64,000 nt of DNA from JAICJR01 sp963848495 (GTDB taxonomy: Bacteria > Actinomycetota > Thermoleophilia > Solirubrobacterales > Thermoleophilaceae), in NCBI GenBank assembly GCA_963848495.1, contig CAWKDV010000001.1:1-64000 (forward strand), in the 5' to 3' direction. The notes beneath the pieces are model-generated. The model did no database searches. It worked only from the letters and a program-made list of their open reading frames with translations, and was not told where the DNA came from. The position numbers and the translations under genes were made by a program. Of this stretch, positions 41,314-50,203 are shown one piece after another; within the stretch, counting starts at the first letter, position 1, and the number at the start of each line of letters is the position of its first letter.

Positions 41314-41954
41314 CTGATCACTCGGTAGGCCAGGTGCGTGGCCAGCGGGGAGTCGATCACGCGCGTCTTCTCGAGCCTGATGTCGGCTTCGTCGAGCTTG
41401 TCGAACAGGCGCCTGCCGGCCCCCAGGAGGATCGGCGCGATGTGCACCTGCCCGTCGTCGACCAGGCCCGCCCGCAGCGCCTGCTGGATCGCGTCGGCGC
41501 CGCCGGAGACCTGCACGTCCTTGGCGCCGGCCGCGGCCCGCGCCTGCTCGACGGCCGACTCGATGCCGTCGGTGACGAAGTGGAACGTCGTGCCGCCCTC
41601 TTTCACGAGTGGCTCGCGCGGATGATGCGTGAGGACGAAGACCTGCGCGTGGTAGGGCGGGTTGTCGTCCCACCAGCCCTCCCAGGGCTCGTCGCCCCAG
41701 GGCCCGGGGCCGCCGCCGAACATCCCTCGGCCCATGACGAACGCGCCGGCCCGTGTCATCGCCTCGGTGAGCACCTCGTCGTCGATCGTGCGCTCGCCCT
41801 CCACGGACCGCCCGTGCATCTGCTGGAAGCTCACGAGGTCGTACGCCCACTCGTGGAGCTCCTCGCCGCGACGGCCCAGCGGCTCGTCCAGGCTCTGGTC
41901 CGGCCCCGCCGCGAAGCCGTCGAGTGAGATCGAGATGTCGAAGTAGACCGCCAC
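41310..41954 (-). CDS. Dihydrofolate reductase-family protein (RibD C-terminal fold), paralogue 2
   Basis: 214 aa from GTG 41954, one base after the stop of the neighbouring paralogue. Motifs: VYFDISISLDGFAAGPDQSL, AGAFVMGRGMFGGGPGPWGD, VFVLTHHPREPLVKEGGTTF and KDVQVSGGADAIQQALRAGL. An NADPH-binding DHFR-fold reductase of unknown substrate. Part of a minus-strand run (MFS exporter, DHFR-like, DHFR-like, trmO). Confidence 0.88.
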   Translation of the reverse strand: MAVYFDISISLDGFAAGPDQSLDEPLGRRGEELHEWAYDLVSFQQMHGRSVEGERTIDDEVLTEAMTRAGAFVMGRGMFGGGPGPWGDEPWEGWWDDNPPYHAQVFVLTHHPREPLVKEGGTTFHFVTDGIESAVEQARAAAGAKDVQVSGGADAIQQALRAGLVDDGQVHIAPILLGAGRRLFDKLDEADIRLEKTRVIDSPLATHLAYRVIR

Positions 41955-41955
41955 C

Positions 41956-42531
41956 TCACGCCCCCTTCGCGCCCGGCTCGAAGACCAGGATCTGCGTCTC
42001 GCCGGCCTGCTTCGAGTCGGTGAGCCGCAGCGGCGTGGGCTCGCCGCCATCCGTGAACAGGCGCTTGCCCTCGCCCAGCACGACCGGGAACACCATCAGC
42101 CGGTACTCGTCCACGAGGTCATGGTCCATCAGCGCGCGCACGAGCTGGGCGCTGCCGTTCACGAGCACGTCGCCGCCGTCCTGCGCCCGGAGCTCGGCCA
42201 CCCTGGCGGCCAGCTCGGCCGGGGCGATCACGGTCGTGTTGTTCCAGTCCGGGTCGGCGAGCGTGCTCGAGACCACATACTTCCGCATGCCGTTGAACTT
42301 GTCGGCGAACTCGCCCTCGCGCGACGGCCAGGCGGCGGCGAAGCCCTCGTAGGTGGTGCGTCCAAGCAGGAGCGCGTCGCTAGCCATCACCTCGTCGAGC
42401 TTGAACTGGTCGCCTACCGGTCCGCGGTCGTACTGGAACGCCCAGCCGCCGCGCGGGTGGCCCTCGGATCCGCCCGGGTCCTCGATCACACCGTCAAGCG
42501 TGACGAACTGCGATACGACGATCTTGGCCAT
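41956..42531 (-). CDS. Dihydrofolate reductase-family protein, paralogue 3
   Basis: 191 aa. MAKIVVSQFVTLDGVIEDPG, ALLLGRTTYEGFAAAWPSRE, MRKYVVSSTLADPDWNNTTV, GDVLVNGSAQLVRALMDHDL, and FPVVLGEGKRLF. Same fold as the neighbour but only distantly alike, so this is not a recent duplication. Its 5' end overlaps the MFS gene's 3' end by 38 bp, implying cotranscription. Confidence 0.9.
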   Translation of the reverse strand: MAKIVVSQFVTLDGVIEDPGGSEGHPRGGWAFQYDRGPVGDQFKLDEVMASDALLLGRTTYEGFAAAWPSREGEFADKFNGMRKYVVSSTLADPDWNNTTVIAPAELAARVAELRAQDGGDVLVNGSAQLVRALMDHDLVDEYRLMVFPVVLGEGKRLFTDGGEPTPLRLTDSKQAGETQILVFEPGAKGA

Positions 42532-43990
42532 TGCCGGTCCTTTCGTTCGCTTGCTCCACTGATGACTGCTGCGACCCGTGAAATTCGTCGCGTGTCTGGA
42601 GACGCGCCTCCGGGAGCAGCAGCACGATCGCCAGGCCCAGCAGCGCCAGCGGGGCTGCGACGGCGAACACCGTCTGCACCGACGATGCCACGCCGGCGTG
42701 CGATCCGATGCGTGCCGTGAACACCGCGCCGAGCAGCGCCGCGCCGGCGGCGCCCCCGATCGCGCGGAAGAAGCTGGTCGTGGCCATCGCCACGCCGAGC
42801 CGGCGACGGTCGACGCCGTTCTGCACCGCCGTGATCAGCACCTGGCCCACCATTCCGAAGCCGAGGCCGAACGCGCCGATCGCCACGCCGGTCGCGATGC
42901 GGGAGGGATGGCCGCTGAGCAGCGCGAGCGCGCCCAGCGCAGCGGCCATGATCGCCAGGCCGGCGAGCGGGAACCGCTTGTAGCGGCCGCTGCGCTCGAT
43001 CCTGCGGCCGGCGAAGTTCGTGGACGCCGTGATGCCAAGCATCGCCGGGATCATCAAGAGGCCCGCCTCGGTGGGGCTCGCGCCGGTGGTGGACTGCAGG
43101 AACAGCGGCACGAACACGGTGATGGCGAACAGCGACGCCGTGGCCAGGAACAGCCCGGCGCTGGCCACCGCGACGACGCGCGTGCGCAGCAGGTCGAGCG
43201 GCACGATCGGGTCCGCGGCGCGCCGCTCGCGCATCACGAGCGTCACGGCGAGCACGACGCCGGCGGCGATCAGCGCGACGATTGCCGGCGAGCCCCAGGC
43301 GTAGCGGTCACCACCCCAGATGCAGACGAGCATCAGCGCGCTCGTGGCTCCGGCGAGCAGGGCCGCGCCCAGCGCGTCGAGCGGCCGGCGCGCGGTCTCG
43401 ACCTCCGGCGCCGGCAGCCGCAGCCGCAGGCCGGCCAGCGCCACGAGGCCGAGCGGCAGGTTGACGTAGAAGACCCAGCGCCAGCTGGCGTTGTCGACGA
43501 GCACGCCGCCGATCAGCGGTCCGACCACGGTGGCGACCGCGAACGCCGCGGCGATGTAGCCCTGATAGCGGCCGCGCTCGCGCGGTGACACGAGGTCGCC
43601 CACCGCGGCCATCGCCAGCGTCATCAGCCCGCCGGCGGCCGCGCCCTGTACCGCGCGCGCCAGCACCAGCATCGTCAGGTCCTGCGCCAGCCCGCAGGCC
43701 GCCGAGGCGGCGAGGAAGAGAGCGAGCGACAGCTCGAGCAGCGGCTTGCGCCCGTGGCGGTCGCCGAGCTTGCCCCACAGCGGCGTGGTGGCCGCCGCCG
43801 CGACGACGTACGCGGTGACGACCCAGGAGAGGTCGGTCAAGCGGCCGAGGTCGGCGGCGATCGTCGGCAGCGCGGTGGCCAGGATGGTCTGGTCGAGCAC
43901 CGCCGGCAGCATCGCCAGCACGATCGCGCCGAAGGCCACCTTGGCTGAGCGAACATCGGCCCCATCGGACAGACTGCGGTTGGATCCCAT
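42494..43990 (-). CDS. MFS drug-efflux transporter, DHA2 (EmrB/QacA) type
   Basis: 498 aa from ATG 43990, which follows GGGAGG at 8 nt. About 14 membrane helices. Motifs: AMLPAVLDQTILATALPTIA, LWGKLGDRHGRKPLLELSLA (motif A), and GPLIGGVLVDNASWRWVFYV (motif C region and the SWRWVF typical of DHA2). It exports drugs or toxic compounds by proton antiport. It is divergent from a TetR gene whose operator lies between them. Confidence 0.93.
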   Translation of the reverse strand: MGSNRSLSDGADVRSAKVAFGAIVLAMLPAVLDQTILATALPTIAADLGRLTDLSWVVTAYVVAAAATTPLWGKLGDRHGRKPLLELSLALFLAASAACGLAQDLTMLVLARAVQGAAAGGLMTLAMAAVGDLVSPRERGRYQGYIAAAFAVATVVGPLIGGVLVDNASWRWVFYVNLPLGLVALAGLRLRLPAPEVETARRPLDALGAALLAGATSALMLVCIWGGDRYAWGSPAIVALIAAGVVLAVTLVMRERRAADPIVPLDLLRTRVVAVASAGLFLATASLFAITVFVPLFLQSTTGASPTEAGLLMIPAMLGITASTNFAGRRIERSGRYKRFPLAGLAIMAAALGALALLSGHPSRIATGVAIGAFGLGFGMVGQVLITAVQNGVDRRRLGVAMATTSFFRAIGGAAGAALLGAVFTARIGSHAGVASSVQTVFAVAAPLALLGLAIVLLLPEARLQTRDEFHGSQQSSVEQANERTGNGQDRRIAVRHA

Positions 43991-44040
43991 TTCGAGCACC
44001 TCCCATGTGCGGCTCGAAGTTCGGGTGGCTAAAAACTTAG

Positions 44041-44059
44041 GGTCACTCTATCATTGACC
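44041..44059. promoter_or_regulatory. Likely TetR operator between MFS and tetR genes
   Basis: GGTCACTCTATCATTGACC, with inverted half-sites GGTCA/TGACC spaced by 9 bp, lies in the 75-bp divergent gap and overlaps a possible TTG start of tetR, which favours ATG 44066. Its position would let the regulator repress both promoters. Confidence 0.55.
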
Positions 44060-44065
44060 GCGAAG

Positions 44066-44710
44066 ATGAGTCAAGAGCCAGGTCTACGCGAGCGCAAGAA
44101 GCAGCAGACGCGCCAGCTGATCGCCGACACAGCGCGGCAGCTGTTCGTGGAGCGCGGCTTCGAGCACGTGCGCGTGGCCGAGGTGGCGCGCGCGGCCGAC
44201 GTTTCCGAGGCCACGGTCTTCAACTACTTCCCCACGAAGGAGGACCTGCTCTACAGCCGCCTCGAGGCGTTCGAGGAGGAGCTCCTCGCGAGCGTGCGCG
44301 AGCGGCCCCGGGGCGAGCCCGTCGTCGCCGCCTTCGCGCGCTTCGTGCTGCAGCCGCGCGGCCTGCTGTCGGCCGGCGAGCCCGAGGCCGTGGAGCAGCT
44401 CGCAGCCATCACGCGGGTGATCGAGGAGAGTCCCGCGCTGCTCGCGCGCGAGCAGCAGATCTTCGCCGGCTACACCAACGCGCTGGCGCGTCTGATCGCC
44501 GGGGAGACCGGCGCCGCCCCGGAGTCCCTCAAGCCCTGGGTGGTGGCCAACTCCCTGATCGGCGTGCACCGTGCGCTGGTGGCCTACGCGCGGCAGCAGG
44601 TGCTCGCCGGCGTGCGCAACCCGGAGCTCGCGTGCAAGGTCCGCGCTCACGGTCGACGCGCGCTCGAGCAGCTCGAGCGCGGCCTCGCCGACTACTCGCT
44701 CAAGCGGTGA
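44066..44710 (+). CDS. TetR-family transcriptional regulator
   Basis: 214 aa. N-terminal HTH: REKKQQTRQLIADTARQLF-like start, then EHVRVAEVARAADVSEATVF and NYFPTKEDLLYSRLEAFEEE, the core TetR helix-turn-helix. The C-terminal ligand domain is all-helical with no recognisable specificity. Divergent from the MFS exporter; most likely its ligand-released repressor. Confidence 0.92.
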   Translation: MSQEPGLRERKKQQTRQLIADTARQLFVERGFEHVRVAEVARAADVSEATVFNYFPTKEDLLYSRLEAFEEELLASVRERPRGEPVVAAFARFVLQPRGLLSAGEPEAVEQLAAITRVIEESPALLAREQQIFAGYTNALARLIAGETGAAPESLKPWVVANSLIGVHRALVAYARQQVLAGVRNPELACKVRAHGRRALEQLERGLADYSLKR

Positions 44711-45590
44711 CGGCCGGCGCGGAGCGGCGCCCGCCGTCCGCGAACAGCGCGATCGTCTGAAGGCAGGTGGTGAGCAGCGCGCGGCCCTCGTACTCGAGGT
44801 GCTCGTCCGGGGTGCCGTACTGCTCCGCGCCGAACGCGTGCGCCTCGCCGGTCCGGTCGATGCAGCAGTTGCAGGCGGCGTCCACGATGTTGCTCGCGGA
44901 TGCGAGCAGGAGCTGCAGCCACTCGGTCCAGCAGGCGCTGCCCGGCCGGTCGAACAGCTCGTCGCGCCCGGCGTGGATCATCGACTGCGTGAGCCGCAGC
45001 GCGAGTTGGAACTCCCGCTCGCCCTCCGTGCGGATCGAGTCGTAGACGCTGACCGCCAGCGCCAGCAGCGCCAGCTCGATCACGGCGTCGAGAGCCTCGC
45101 GCGTGGGATCGCCCAGCGCGCTGGATTCGGTGAGCGAGCAGAAGCGGCCGAGCAGCTTTCCCGTGCCGATGGCCACGGCGAGGCCGCCCCCGAGCACGGG
45201 CAGGCCGTGGCGCCGCTGCGCCGCGAAGACCTCCATGGCCGCGCCCCGCACGAGCTCCTCGCCCAGCCGCTCGCCCTCCTCGTCGTAGAACCCGCCCCAG
45301 TCCTCCCGGAGCACCCCGCGACGCGCCATCACGGTCAGGCGGCCGTTCTCGATGTGCGCCTGCAGGAAGTCGTCGCCGAACTCCTCGAAGCACTCGAGCC
45401 CTATGACGACGAGCGGGTGGCGGCTCGAGAGCTGCTCCCACAGGTCCGTGCCGTCGGCGGACGTGGTGACCAGGCAGCGCTCGTCGACCGGGCGCGCGCC
45501 TGCCGCGCACAGCTCGGCGATCAGAGCGTCGGCCGCCTCCCGGGGACCGTTGACGTTCACGCGGCAGTGATGCACAGCACCAGCATGCAT
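44700..45590 (-). CDS. Protein of unknown function (296 aa)
   Basis: 296 aa from ATG 45590 (an upstream start at 45635 adds 15 residues). No family recognised. Visible: a ferredoxin-like start (VHHCRVNVNGPREAADALIA), FEEFGDDFLQAHIENGRLTV, an acidic DWGGFYDEEGERLGEELVRG, a hydrophobic helical middle, and a Cys cluster NIVDAACNCCIDRTGEAHAF near residue 250. The Cys group and the acid-rich middle could bind a metal, but that is speculation. It ends within the 3' end of tetR (11-bp overlap). Confidence 0.7.
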   Translation of the reverse strand: MHAGAVHHCRVNVNGPREAADALIAELCAAGARPVDERCLVTTSADGTDLWEQLSSRHPLVVIGLECFEEFGDDFLQAHIENGRLTVMARRGVLREDWGGFYDEEGERLGEELVRGAAMEVFAAQRRHGLPVLGGGLAVAIGTGKLLGRFCSLTESSALGDPTREALDAVIELALLALAVSVYDSIRTEGEREFQLALRLTQSMIHAGRDELFDRPGSACWTEWLQLLLASASNIVDAACNCCIDRTGEAHAFGAEQYGTPDEHLEYEGRALLTTCLQTIALFADGGRRSAPAVTA

Positions 45591-45679
45591 CGGTTGAAGC
45601 GGGTTCTGGACGCCGTGGCCGCTATTGGCACGCAACTGTCACAAGCGTGTTGCAATCTGGTCGCGTCCGGGGCGTCAAC

Positions 45680-46033
45680 CTATGCAATCGGGTGGTGCGC
45701 GAAGTACTCGTCGGCCACGCTCTTCGGCACGACGAACGCCCACGCGTCCTCCACCAGCGCACGCTTCTCCGCCTGGTCGATCGCCTCCAGGCGCACCAGC
45801 ACCCAGTTGTAGCGGAGGTCCCCGCCGGTCGGGAGCATGAACTTCTCGGGCTCGGTGTCCACCAGCGCGCTGCGCCACTCGCGCGAGAACGCGAAGCCCA
45901 TGACGGTCTCGTCGCGCGAGAACGCGATGTAGACGATGCGGCCCACGCGCAGCTTGAACCGCCCCCGGACCACAGCCTCGGTGCTTCGCGGCAGCGTCCG
46001 GGCGAGCTGCCGCACGTCCTCGAGTGTCACCAC
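45680..46033 (-). CDS. MmcQ/YjbR-family protein
   Basis: About 117 aa from GTG 46033 (a longer frame starts at 46072). TLEDVRQLARTLPRSTEAVV, RGRFKLRVGRIVYIAFSRDE and DLRYNWVLVRLEAIDQAEKR match the CyaY-like fold of the MmcQ/YjbR group, often called DNA-binding, with WAFVVPKSVADEY at the end. Function in cells is not established. Divergent from the peroxiredoxin gene. Confidence 0.82.
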   Translation of the reverse strand: MVTLEDVRQLARTLPRSTEAVVRGRFKLRVGRIVYIAFSRDETVMGFAFSREWRSALVDTEPEKFMLPTGGDLRYNWVLVRLEAIDQAEKRALVEDAWAFVVPKSVADEYFAHHPIA

Positions 46034-46084
46034 GCAGCTATTGTGAGCGCCGGGAAGGGGTCCGGTGAACAAAGGAGCAATTAC

Positions 46085-46750
46085 ATGGCGCTTTCGCTAG
46101 GCGATACGGCACCTGACTTCGAGGCCAACACCACCGAAGGCAGGATCAACTTCCACGACTGGATCGGCGACTCCTGGGCCATCCTCTTTTCGCATCCGAA
46201 GGACTTCACTCCTGTCTGCACGACCGAGCTCGGCTACATGGCCAGAATCCAGCCGGAGTTCGACCGCCGCGGCGTGAAGGTGATCGGGCTCTCGGTCGAT
46301 CCCATGGACCGCCACCAGGACTGGATCAACGACATCACCGAGACGCAGGGCGCGACCCCCACCTACCCGATCATCAGCGACGCGGACTTCAACATCTCGA
46401 AGCTCTACGGGATGCTCCCGGCGAGCACCGAGGGGGACCCGCTCACGCGCACGCCCGCCGACAACCAGACCGTCCGCAACGTGTTCGTCATCGGCCCGGA
46501 CAAGAAGGTCAAGCTGATCCTCGTCTACCCGATGACCACCGGGCGCAACTTCGATGAGGTGCTGCGGGTGATCGACTCCCTCCAGCTCACGGCGAACCAC
46601 AAGGTGGCCACGCCGGTGAACTGGCAGGACGGCGACAACGTGATCATCGCCGGCTCGGTGTCCAACGACGAGGCCAAGGAGAAGTACCCGGACGGCTGGG
46701 AGGAGCCCAAGCCGTACATCCGGATCGTGAAGCAGCCGGCGATCCGCTGA
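46085..46750 (+). CDS. 1-Cys peroxiredoxin (Prx6-like)
   Basis: 221 aa from ATG 46085, with AAAGGAG at 7 nt. The peroxidatic Cys is in HPKDFTPVCTTELGYMARIQ near residue 44. Prx6 features follow: GLSVDPMDRHQDWINDI, NVFVIGPDKKVKLILVYPMT, TGRNFDEVLRVIDSLQL, and the long C-terminal arm with TPVNWQDGDNVIIAGSVSND. It reduces hydrogen peroxide and organic peroxides. Intact and of normal length. Confidence 0.95.
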   Translation: MALSLGDTAPDFEANTTEGRINFHDWIGDSWAILFSHPKDFTPVCTTELGYMARIQPEFDRRGVKVIGLSVDPMDRHQDWINDITETQGATPTYPIISDADFNISKLYGMLPASTEGDPLTRTPADNQTVRNVFVIGPDKKVKLILVYPMTTGRNFDEVLRVIDSLQLTANHKVATPVNWQDGDNVIIAGSVSNDEAKEKYPDGWEEPKPYIRIVKQPAIR

Positions 46751-46759
46751 GCGGCTCCG

Positions 46760-47530
46760 CTACTTCAGCGTCTTGATGTAGTCCGCCAGCGCCTGTAGCT
46801 GGTCGGGCGGGATGATCCCTCCCCAGTGAGGCATGCTCACGATCGGCGCCTTGCCGATCACGCTGCCGGACTTGATCACGTCGATGATCTTCTGGTCGGT
46901 GTTGAACTCCTTCTTGAAGGTCTGGCCCGATAGGGGCGGGACCGTCTTGTCGGGCGACTCAGGGTTGGGCACGCCGCCGAGCCCGTTCGGCCCGTGGCAG
47001 TTGATGCAGCCGTAGCTCGTGTAGAGCACGCCGCCCTTCACCGCGCTTCCCTGCTTGGTCGGCACCACGGGCGGCTGGGCGGTGGGCACCACCGGCAGGC
47101 CGGCTCGCAGGTAGGCAATCAGGTCGTTCACCTGGGTGTCGGAGATCACCGCGCCCCAGACAGGCATGTACGGCTGGGTGGGGTTGCTCGCCACTCCGAG
47201 GCCGTGGTCGATGATCGAGCGCAGCTCGGCGGGCTGCAGGCTCGTGGCCACCGTGGTCAGCGCCGGCACGGCCGGCGACACGCCGCCCTTGCCGTGCTCG
47301 CCGTGGCAGCGCGCGCAGGCGAACGTCTCGAAGTCGTGGCCGCCGGCGGCGATGTGGGGATCGACGGGCGCGGTCTCGGGCGCGACGGCCGCGGTGGTCA
47401 CGGTCTTGGTCTTCGTGTTGCCGCTGCCGCCGTTGGCGGCGATCCCGATCACGCCCCCGATTCCCACGAGTGCAGCCGCAGCCACAGCAAGCAGGAGGCG
47501 ATGACGCACACGACCCGGCTCGTTTTCCAT
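46760..47530 (-). CDS. Membrane-anchored diheme cytochrome c
   Basis: 256 aa from ATG 47530. An N-terminal membrane anchor or signal (HRLLLAVAAAALVGIGGVIG) precedes a Thr-rich linker and two cytochrome c domains with heme sites FACARCHGEHGKGG and YGCINCHGPNGLGG; distal Met ligands are probably in PYMPVWG and VSMPHWGG. It resembles the diheme QcrC-like or alternative electron carriers of actinobacteria. It follows a membrane USP-like gene by 8 nt, so the two probably form a unit. Confidence 0.9.
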   Translation of the reverse strand: MENEPGRVRHRLLLAVAAAALVGIGGVIGIAANGGSGNTKTKTVTTAAVAPETAPVDPHIAAGGHDFETFACARCHGEHGKGGVSPAVPALTTVATSLQPAELRSIIDHGLGVASNPTQPYMPVWGAVISDTQVNDLIAYLRAGLPVVPTAQPPVVPTKQGSAVKGGVLYTSYGCINCHGPNGLGGVPNPESPDKTVPPLSGQTFKKEFNTDQKIIDVIKSGSVIGKAPIVSMPHWGGIIPPDQLQALADYIKTLK

Positions 47531-47538
47531 TTCCGCTC

Positions 47539-48228
47539 CTATCCGGCTGGATCCTCCGGCGAGCGATCGAGCGCGATCTCCCGCACGGGAATCTCCAGCT
47601 CTCTGTCCAGGTAGCCGAGCATGCGGTTGGCGAGCCAGCTGTTCCGCTCCTCGGGGTAGGTCACCACCACGAGCTCGTCGGCGCCGAAGCGGCGCAGCTC
47701 GTCCTCGATCGCCAGGAGCGCGTCGGGGTCGCCGACCTCCCCCTTGGCGTTGAAGCCCTGGCCGGCCGCCCATGCGAGCGAGGCCCGGAGGCGCTGCCGC
47801 GTCTCCTCGCGTTCACTGTCGACGTCGTCGGAGAGGCTGTGCGAGCGGGAGGCCACGATCGGCATCAGCACGTCGAGCTCGAAGTCCTCGCCGCCCACCT
47901 GCCTCAGCTGGTCGCGCAGCTCGTCGCCGCCGAGCCGGCCCGCGCTGACCAGCAGCAGGCGGCGCCTGCCGTCGCGCGCCTCACCCGGCCGCGAGGCCTC
48001 CTTGAGCGACGAGCCTTCTTCGCGTTCGCGCCCGGCGAGCTCGAAGACCACGCCCGCGGCGATGCCGGCTGCAAAGACGACGATGCCGTAGGCGCGCGTG
48101 CTGAGGACGCCCACGAGAACGGAGATCCCGGCCAGCAGTCCGAGCACCGCGACAACGCGGAAGGCATCCGTCTCGGTCTTGAAGGGAACCCGCATGGCAA
48201 GCCAGTGCCGGACCTGCGGCGGACCCAT
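47539..48228 (-). CDS. Membrane protein with USP-like cytoplasmic domain
   Basis: 229 aa. Two close membrane helices (AFRVVAVLGLLAGISVLVGV; GIVVFAAGIAAGVVFELA), then a linker and a Rossmann-like domain (RLLLVSAGRLGGDELRDQLR; ADELVVVTYPEERNSWLANR) that recalls universal stress proteins without the G-2x-G-9x-G site. Role unknown; cotranscription with the cytochrome suggests a link to electron transport or stress sensing. Confidence 0.75.
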   Translation of the reverse strand: MGPPQVRHWLAMRVPFKTETDAFRVVAVLGLLAGISVLVGVLSTRAYGIVVFAAGIAAGVVFELAGREREEGSSLKEASRPGEARDGRRRLLLVSAGRLGGDELRDQLRQVGGEDFELDVLMPIVASRSHSLSDDVDSEREETRQRLRASLAWAAGQGFNAKGEVGDPDALLAIEDELRRFGADELVVVTYPEERNSWLANRMLGYLDRELEIPVREIALDRSPEDPAG

Positions 48229-48253
48229 GCTACTCCCGCGCGAGGGCGGCCCG

Positions 48254-48850
48254 CTAGGCGTCCATCGTCACGTGGCCCGGCTGCGCGGCGACGCGCTCGA
48301 GCCAGGCCCCGATCGCCGGATACCCGGAGAGGTCGAAGCCGCCCTGGCCGGCCACGTGCGTGTAGGCGTAGAGCGCGATGTCGGCGATCGTGTAGCGGCC
48401 TGCGGCGAGGAAGTCGGCGTCCGCGAGCCAGCCCTCCATCGCGTCGAGGGCGCGGTAGCCCGCCGTGCGCAGCGGCGCGAGCTGCTCCTCGGTGGTTGGC
48501 CTCCCCGAGTGCAACACGAGGAACCTGGCCACCGCGATGTTCGGCTCGTGGCTGTACTGCTCGAAGAACATCCACTGCAGCACCTTGGCCCGCTCGAAGC
48601 GGTCCTCGGGCACGTACTGCGTGCCCTCGCCGAAGTACCAGAGGATCGCGCCGGACTCGCCGAGCGGCCGGCCGTCGTCGAGCACGAGCGTGGGCACGCG
48701 CAGCCCCGGGTTGAGGTGCCCCAGCAGCTCGGGCCGGTTCGTGCGGTCGACGACGTCGACCTCCTGGCGCTCGTAGCCGAGGCCGAGGTGGGCCAGCAGG
48801 AGCCGGACCTTGTAGCAGTTGCCGGAGGTCTGGGAGTTGTAGAGGAGCAC
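48254..48850 (-). CDS. Glutathione S-transferase-fold protein
   Basis: 198 aa. Thioredoxin-like N-terminal domain (MLLYNSQTSGNCYKVRLLLA; LNPGLRVPTLVLDDGRPLGE with cis-Pro; ESGAILWYFGEGT), then a helical GST C-domain (ARFLVLHSGRPTTEEQLAPL; YTIADIALYAYTHVAGQGG). Actinobacteria mostly lack glutathione, so the thiol cofactor may differ. Divergent from the secreted esterase gene with only 33 bp between starts. Confidence 0.9.
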   Translation of the reverse strand: MLLYNSQTSGNCYKVRLLLAHLGLGYERQEVDVVDRTNRPELLGHLNPGLRVPTLVLDDGRPLGESGAILWYFGEGTQYVPEDRFERAKVLQWMFFEQYSHEPNIAVARFLVLHSGRPTTEEQLAPLRTAGYRALDAMEGWLADADFLAAGRYTIADIALYAYTHVAGQGGFDLSGYPAIGAWLERVAAQPGHVTMDA

Positions 48851-48883
48851 CGCGGAAAGCTATCTGTCCGTACTGTCGCGGAT

Positions 48884-50203
48884 GTGCTCACCCGAACCGC
48901 CGTCATCGCACTGGCCGGCCTCGCCTTCGCGGCGCCGGCCGGCGGGGCCGGCACTCCGGCCTGGCCCACCTGCGTGCCGCGCACCGCGCCGGTCCGGATC
49001 GGGATCCACGAGGTCGGCCGAGTGAGACAGGGCAGGCTGCTCACCCTTCGCCTGCGGTCGCGGGCGATGGGAGACGTGCAGCCCGTCAACGTCCTGCTTC
49101 CGGCGCACTACGACGGGTCGGGTCGCACGCGCTACCACGTGCTCTACCTCCTCCACGGCGCCGGCGGCGACCACCAGAGCTGGCTGCGGCAAGGCGTGCA
49201 GCGCCTGCTGGGCAGCCTGCCGGTGATCGCCGTGATGCCGAACGGCAGCGAGCCGTCGATGGACGGCAACTACACGGATTGGCAGGAGAGCGCCCCGGGC
49301 GGGCGGGCGCCGGCCTGGGAGAGCTTCCACATCCGCGAGCTCGCCCCGTTCATCGATGCCCACTTCCCCACGCTCGCAAGCGCGGCCGGGCGAGCAATCG
49401 CCGGGATCTCGATGGGCGGCGGCGGCGCCACGAAGTACGCGGCCGAGTATCCGGGGACGTTCAGCTACGCGGCCACCTTCTCCGGCGAGGCGCACCCCCT
49501 GCTGCCGCTGGCGCTCGGCTTCCAGAACAAAACCTGCCGCTGGGGCGACCCCGCGAAGAACGAGGTCATCTGGCGCGACAACGACTCCACCGACCTTGCC
49601 GGGAACCTGCGCGGCATGCGCGTGTTCGTGCGCACGGGCAACGGCACGCCCGGCCCATTTGACTTCCCGGAGCCGCCGGCGGGCTCGCCGCAGGCCACGA
49701 TCCGCCAGCTCACCCTCACGGTCGAGTTCGGCGCGGGCCTCGAGAACCAGGCTCTCGTCAAGGCACTGCGCGCCGCGCACGTCAGGGGCGTGGACGCGCG
49801 CTTCTTCGACGGCTCGCACAGCCTGCCCTACTGGCAGCGCGACATGCGCGAGCTCGTGCCCTGGCTCCGGCGCCAGTTCCGCCATCCGCCACGGACTCCG
49901 GCGACCGCGAGCGTCGCCTCCGCCCACACCTGGTTCACGGCCTGGGGCTGGACCTTCCAGGTGAGGCGCCGGGTGCGCGAGTTCGTCTACCTGAAGCTCA
50001 CTCGCCATGGCATCCGCGCCACGGGCAGCGGCAAGCTGCTGGTCACCCCGCCCTCCGGCCACAGCTTCGTACTCGACCTGGGCCCCAGCCACACCCACCA
50101 GCAGACGCGGTTCGGCCGCTCCGCGACCAAGGGCTGGCGGACGGTGGTAGCGTCCGGGCTGATGTCGGACGATGAGCGCCACGCGTCCAGCACCATCCGG
50201 TAG
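48884..50203 (+). CDS. Secreted esterase-D-type alpha/beta hydrolase with C-terminal extension
   Basis: 439 aa from GTG 48884, giving a signal peptide (LTRTAVIALAGLAFAAPAGG). Esterase-like alpha/beta fold: YHVLYLLHGAGGDHQSWL (oxyanion region), AIAGISMGGGGATKYAAEYP (nucleophile Ser), and a late DGSHSLPYW (His). After about residue 330 there is a roughly 100-residue tail (HTWFTAWGWTFQVRRRVREF) that looks like a separate beta-rich domain. It could act on surface lipids or mycolate-like esters, as antigen-85 relatives do; substrate unproven. Its 3' end overlaps cbs by 32 bp. Confidence 0.85.
   Translation: MLTRTAVIALAGLAFAAPAGGAGTPAWPTCVPRTAPVRIGIHEVGRVRQGRLLTLRLRSRAMGDVQPVNVLLPAHYDGSGRTRYHVLYLLHGAGGDHQSWLRQGVQRLLGSLPVIAVMPNGSEPSMDGNYTDWQESAPGGRAPAWESFHIRELAPFIDAHFPTLASAAGRAIAGISMGGGGATKYAAEYPGTFSYAATFSGEAHPLLPLALGFQNKTCRWGDPAKNEVIWRDNDSTDLAGNLRGMRVFVRTGNGTPGPFDFPEPPAGSPQATIRQLTLTVEFGAGLENQALVKALRAAHVRGVDARFFDGSHSLPYWQRDMRELVPWLRRQFRHPPRTPATASVASAHTWFTAWGWTFQVRRRVREFVYLKLTRHGIRATGSGKLLVTPPSGHSFVLDLGPSHTHQQTRFGRSATKGWRTVVASGLMSDDERHASSTIR

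Noticed and set aside
42578..43588. Plus-strand 336-codon frame opposite the MFS transporter
   Set aside because: Low-complexity His/Arg/Gln-rich antisense frame; the minus strand encodes a full 14-helix transporter.
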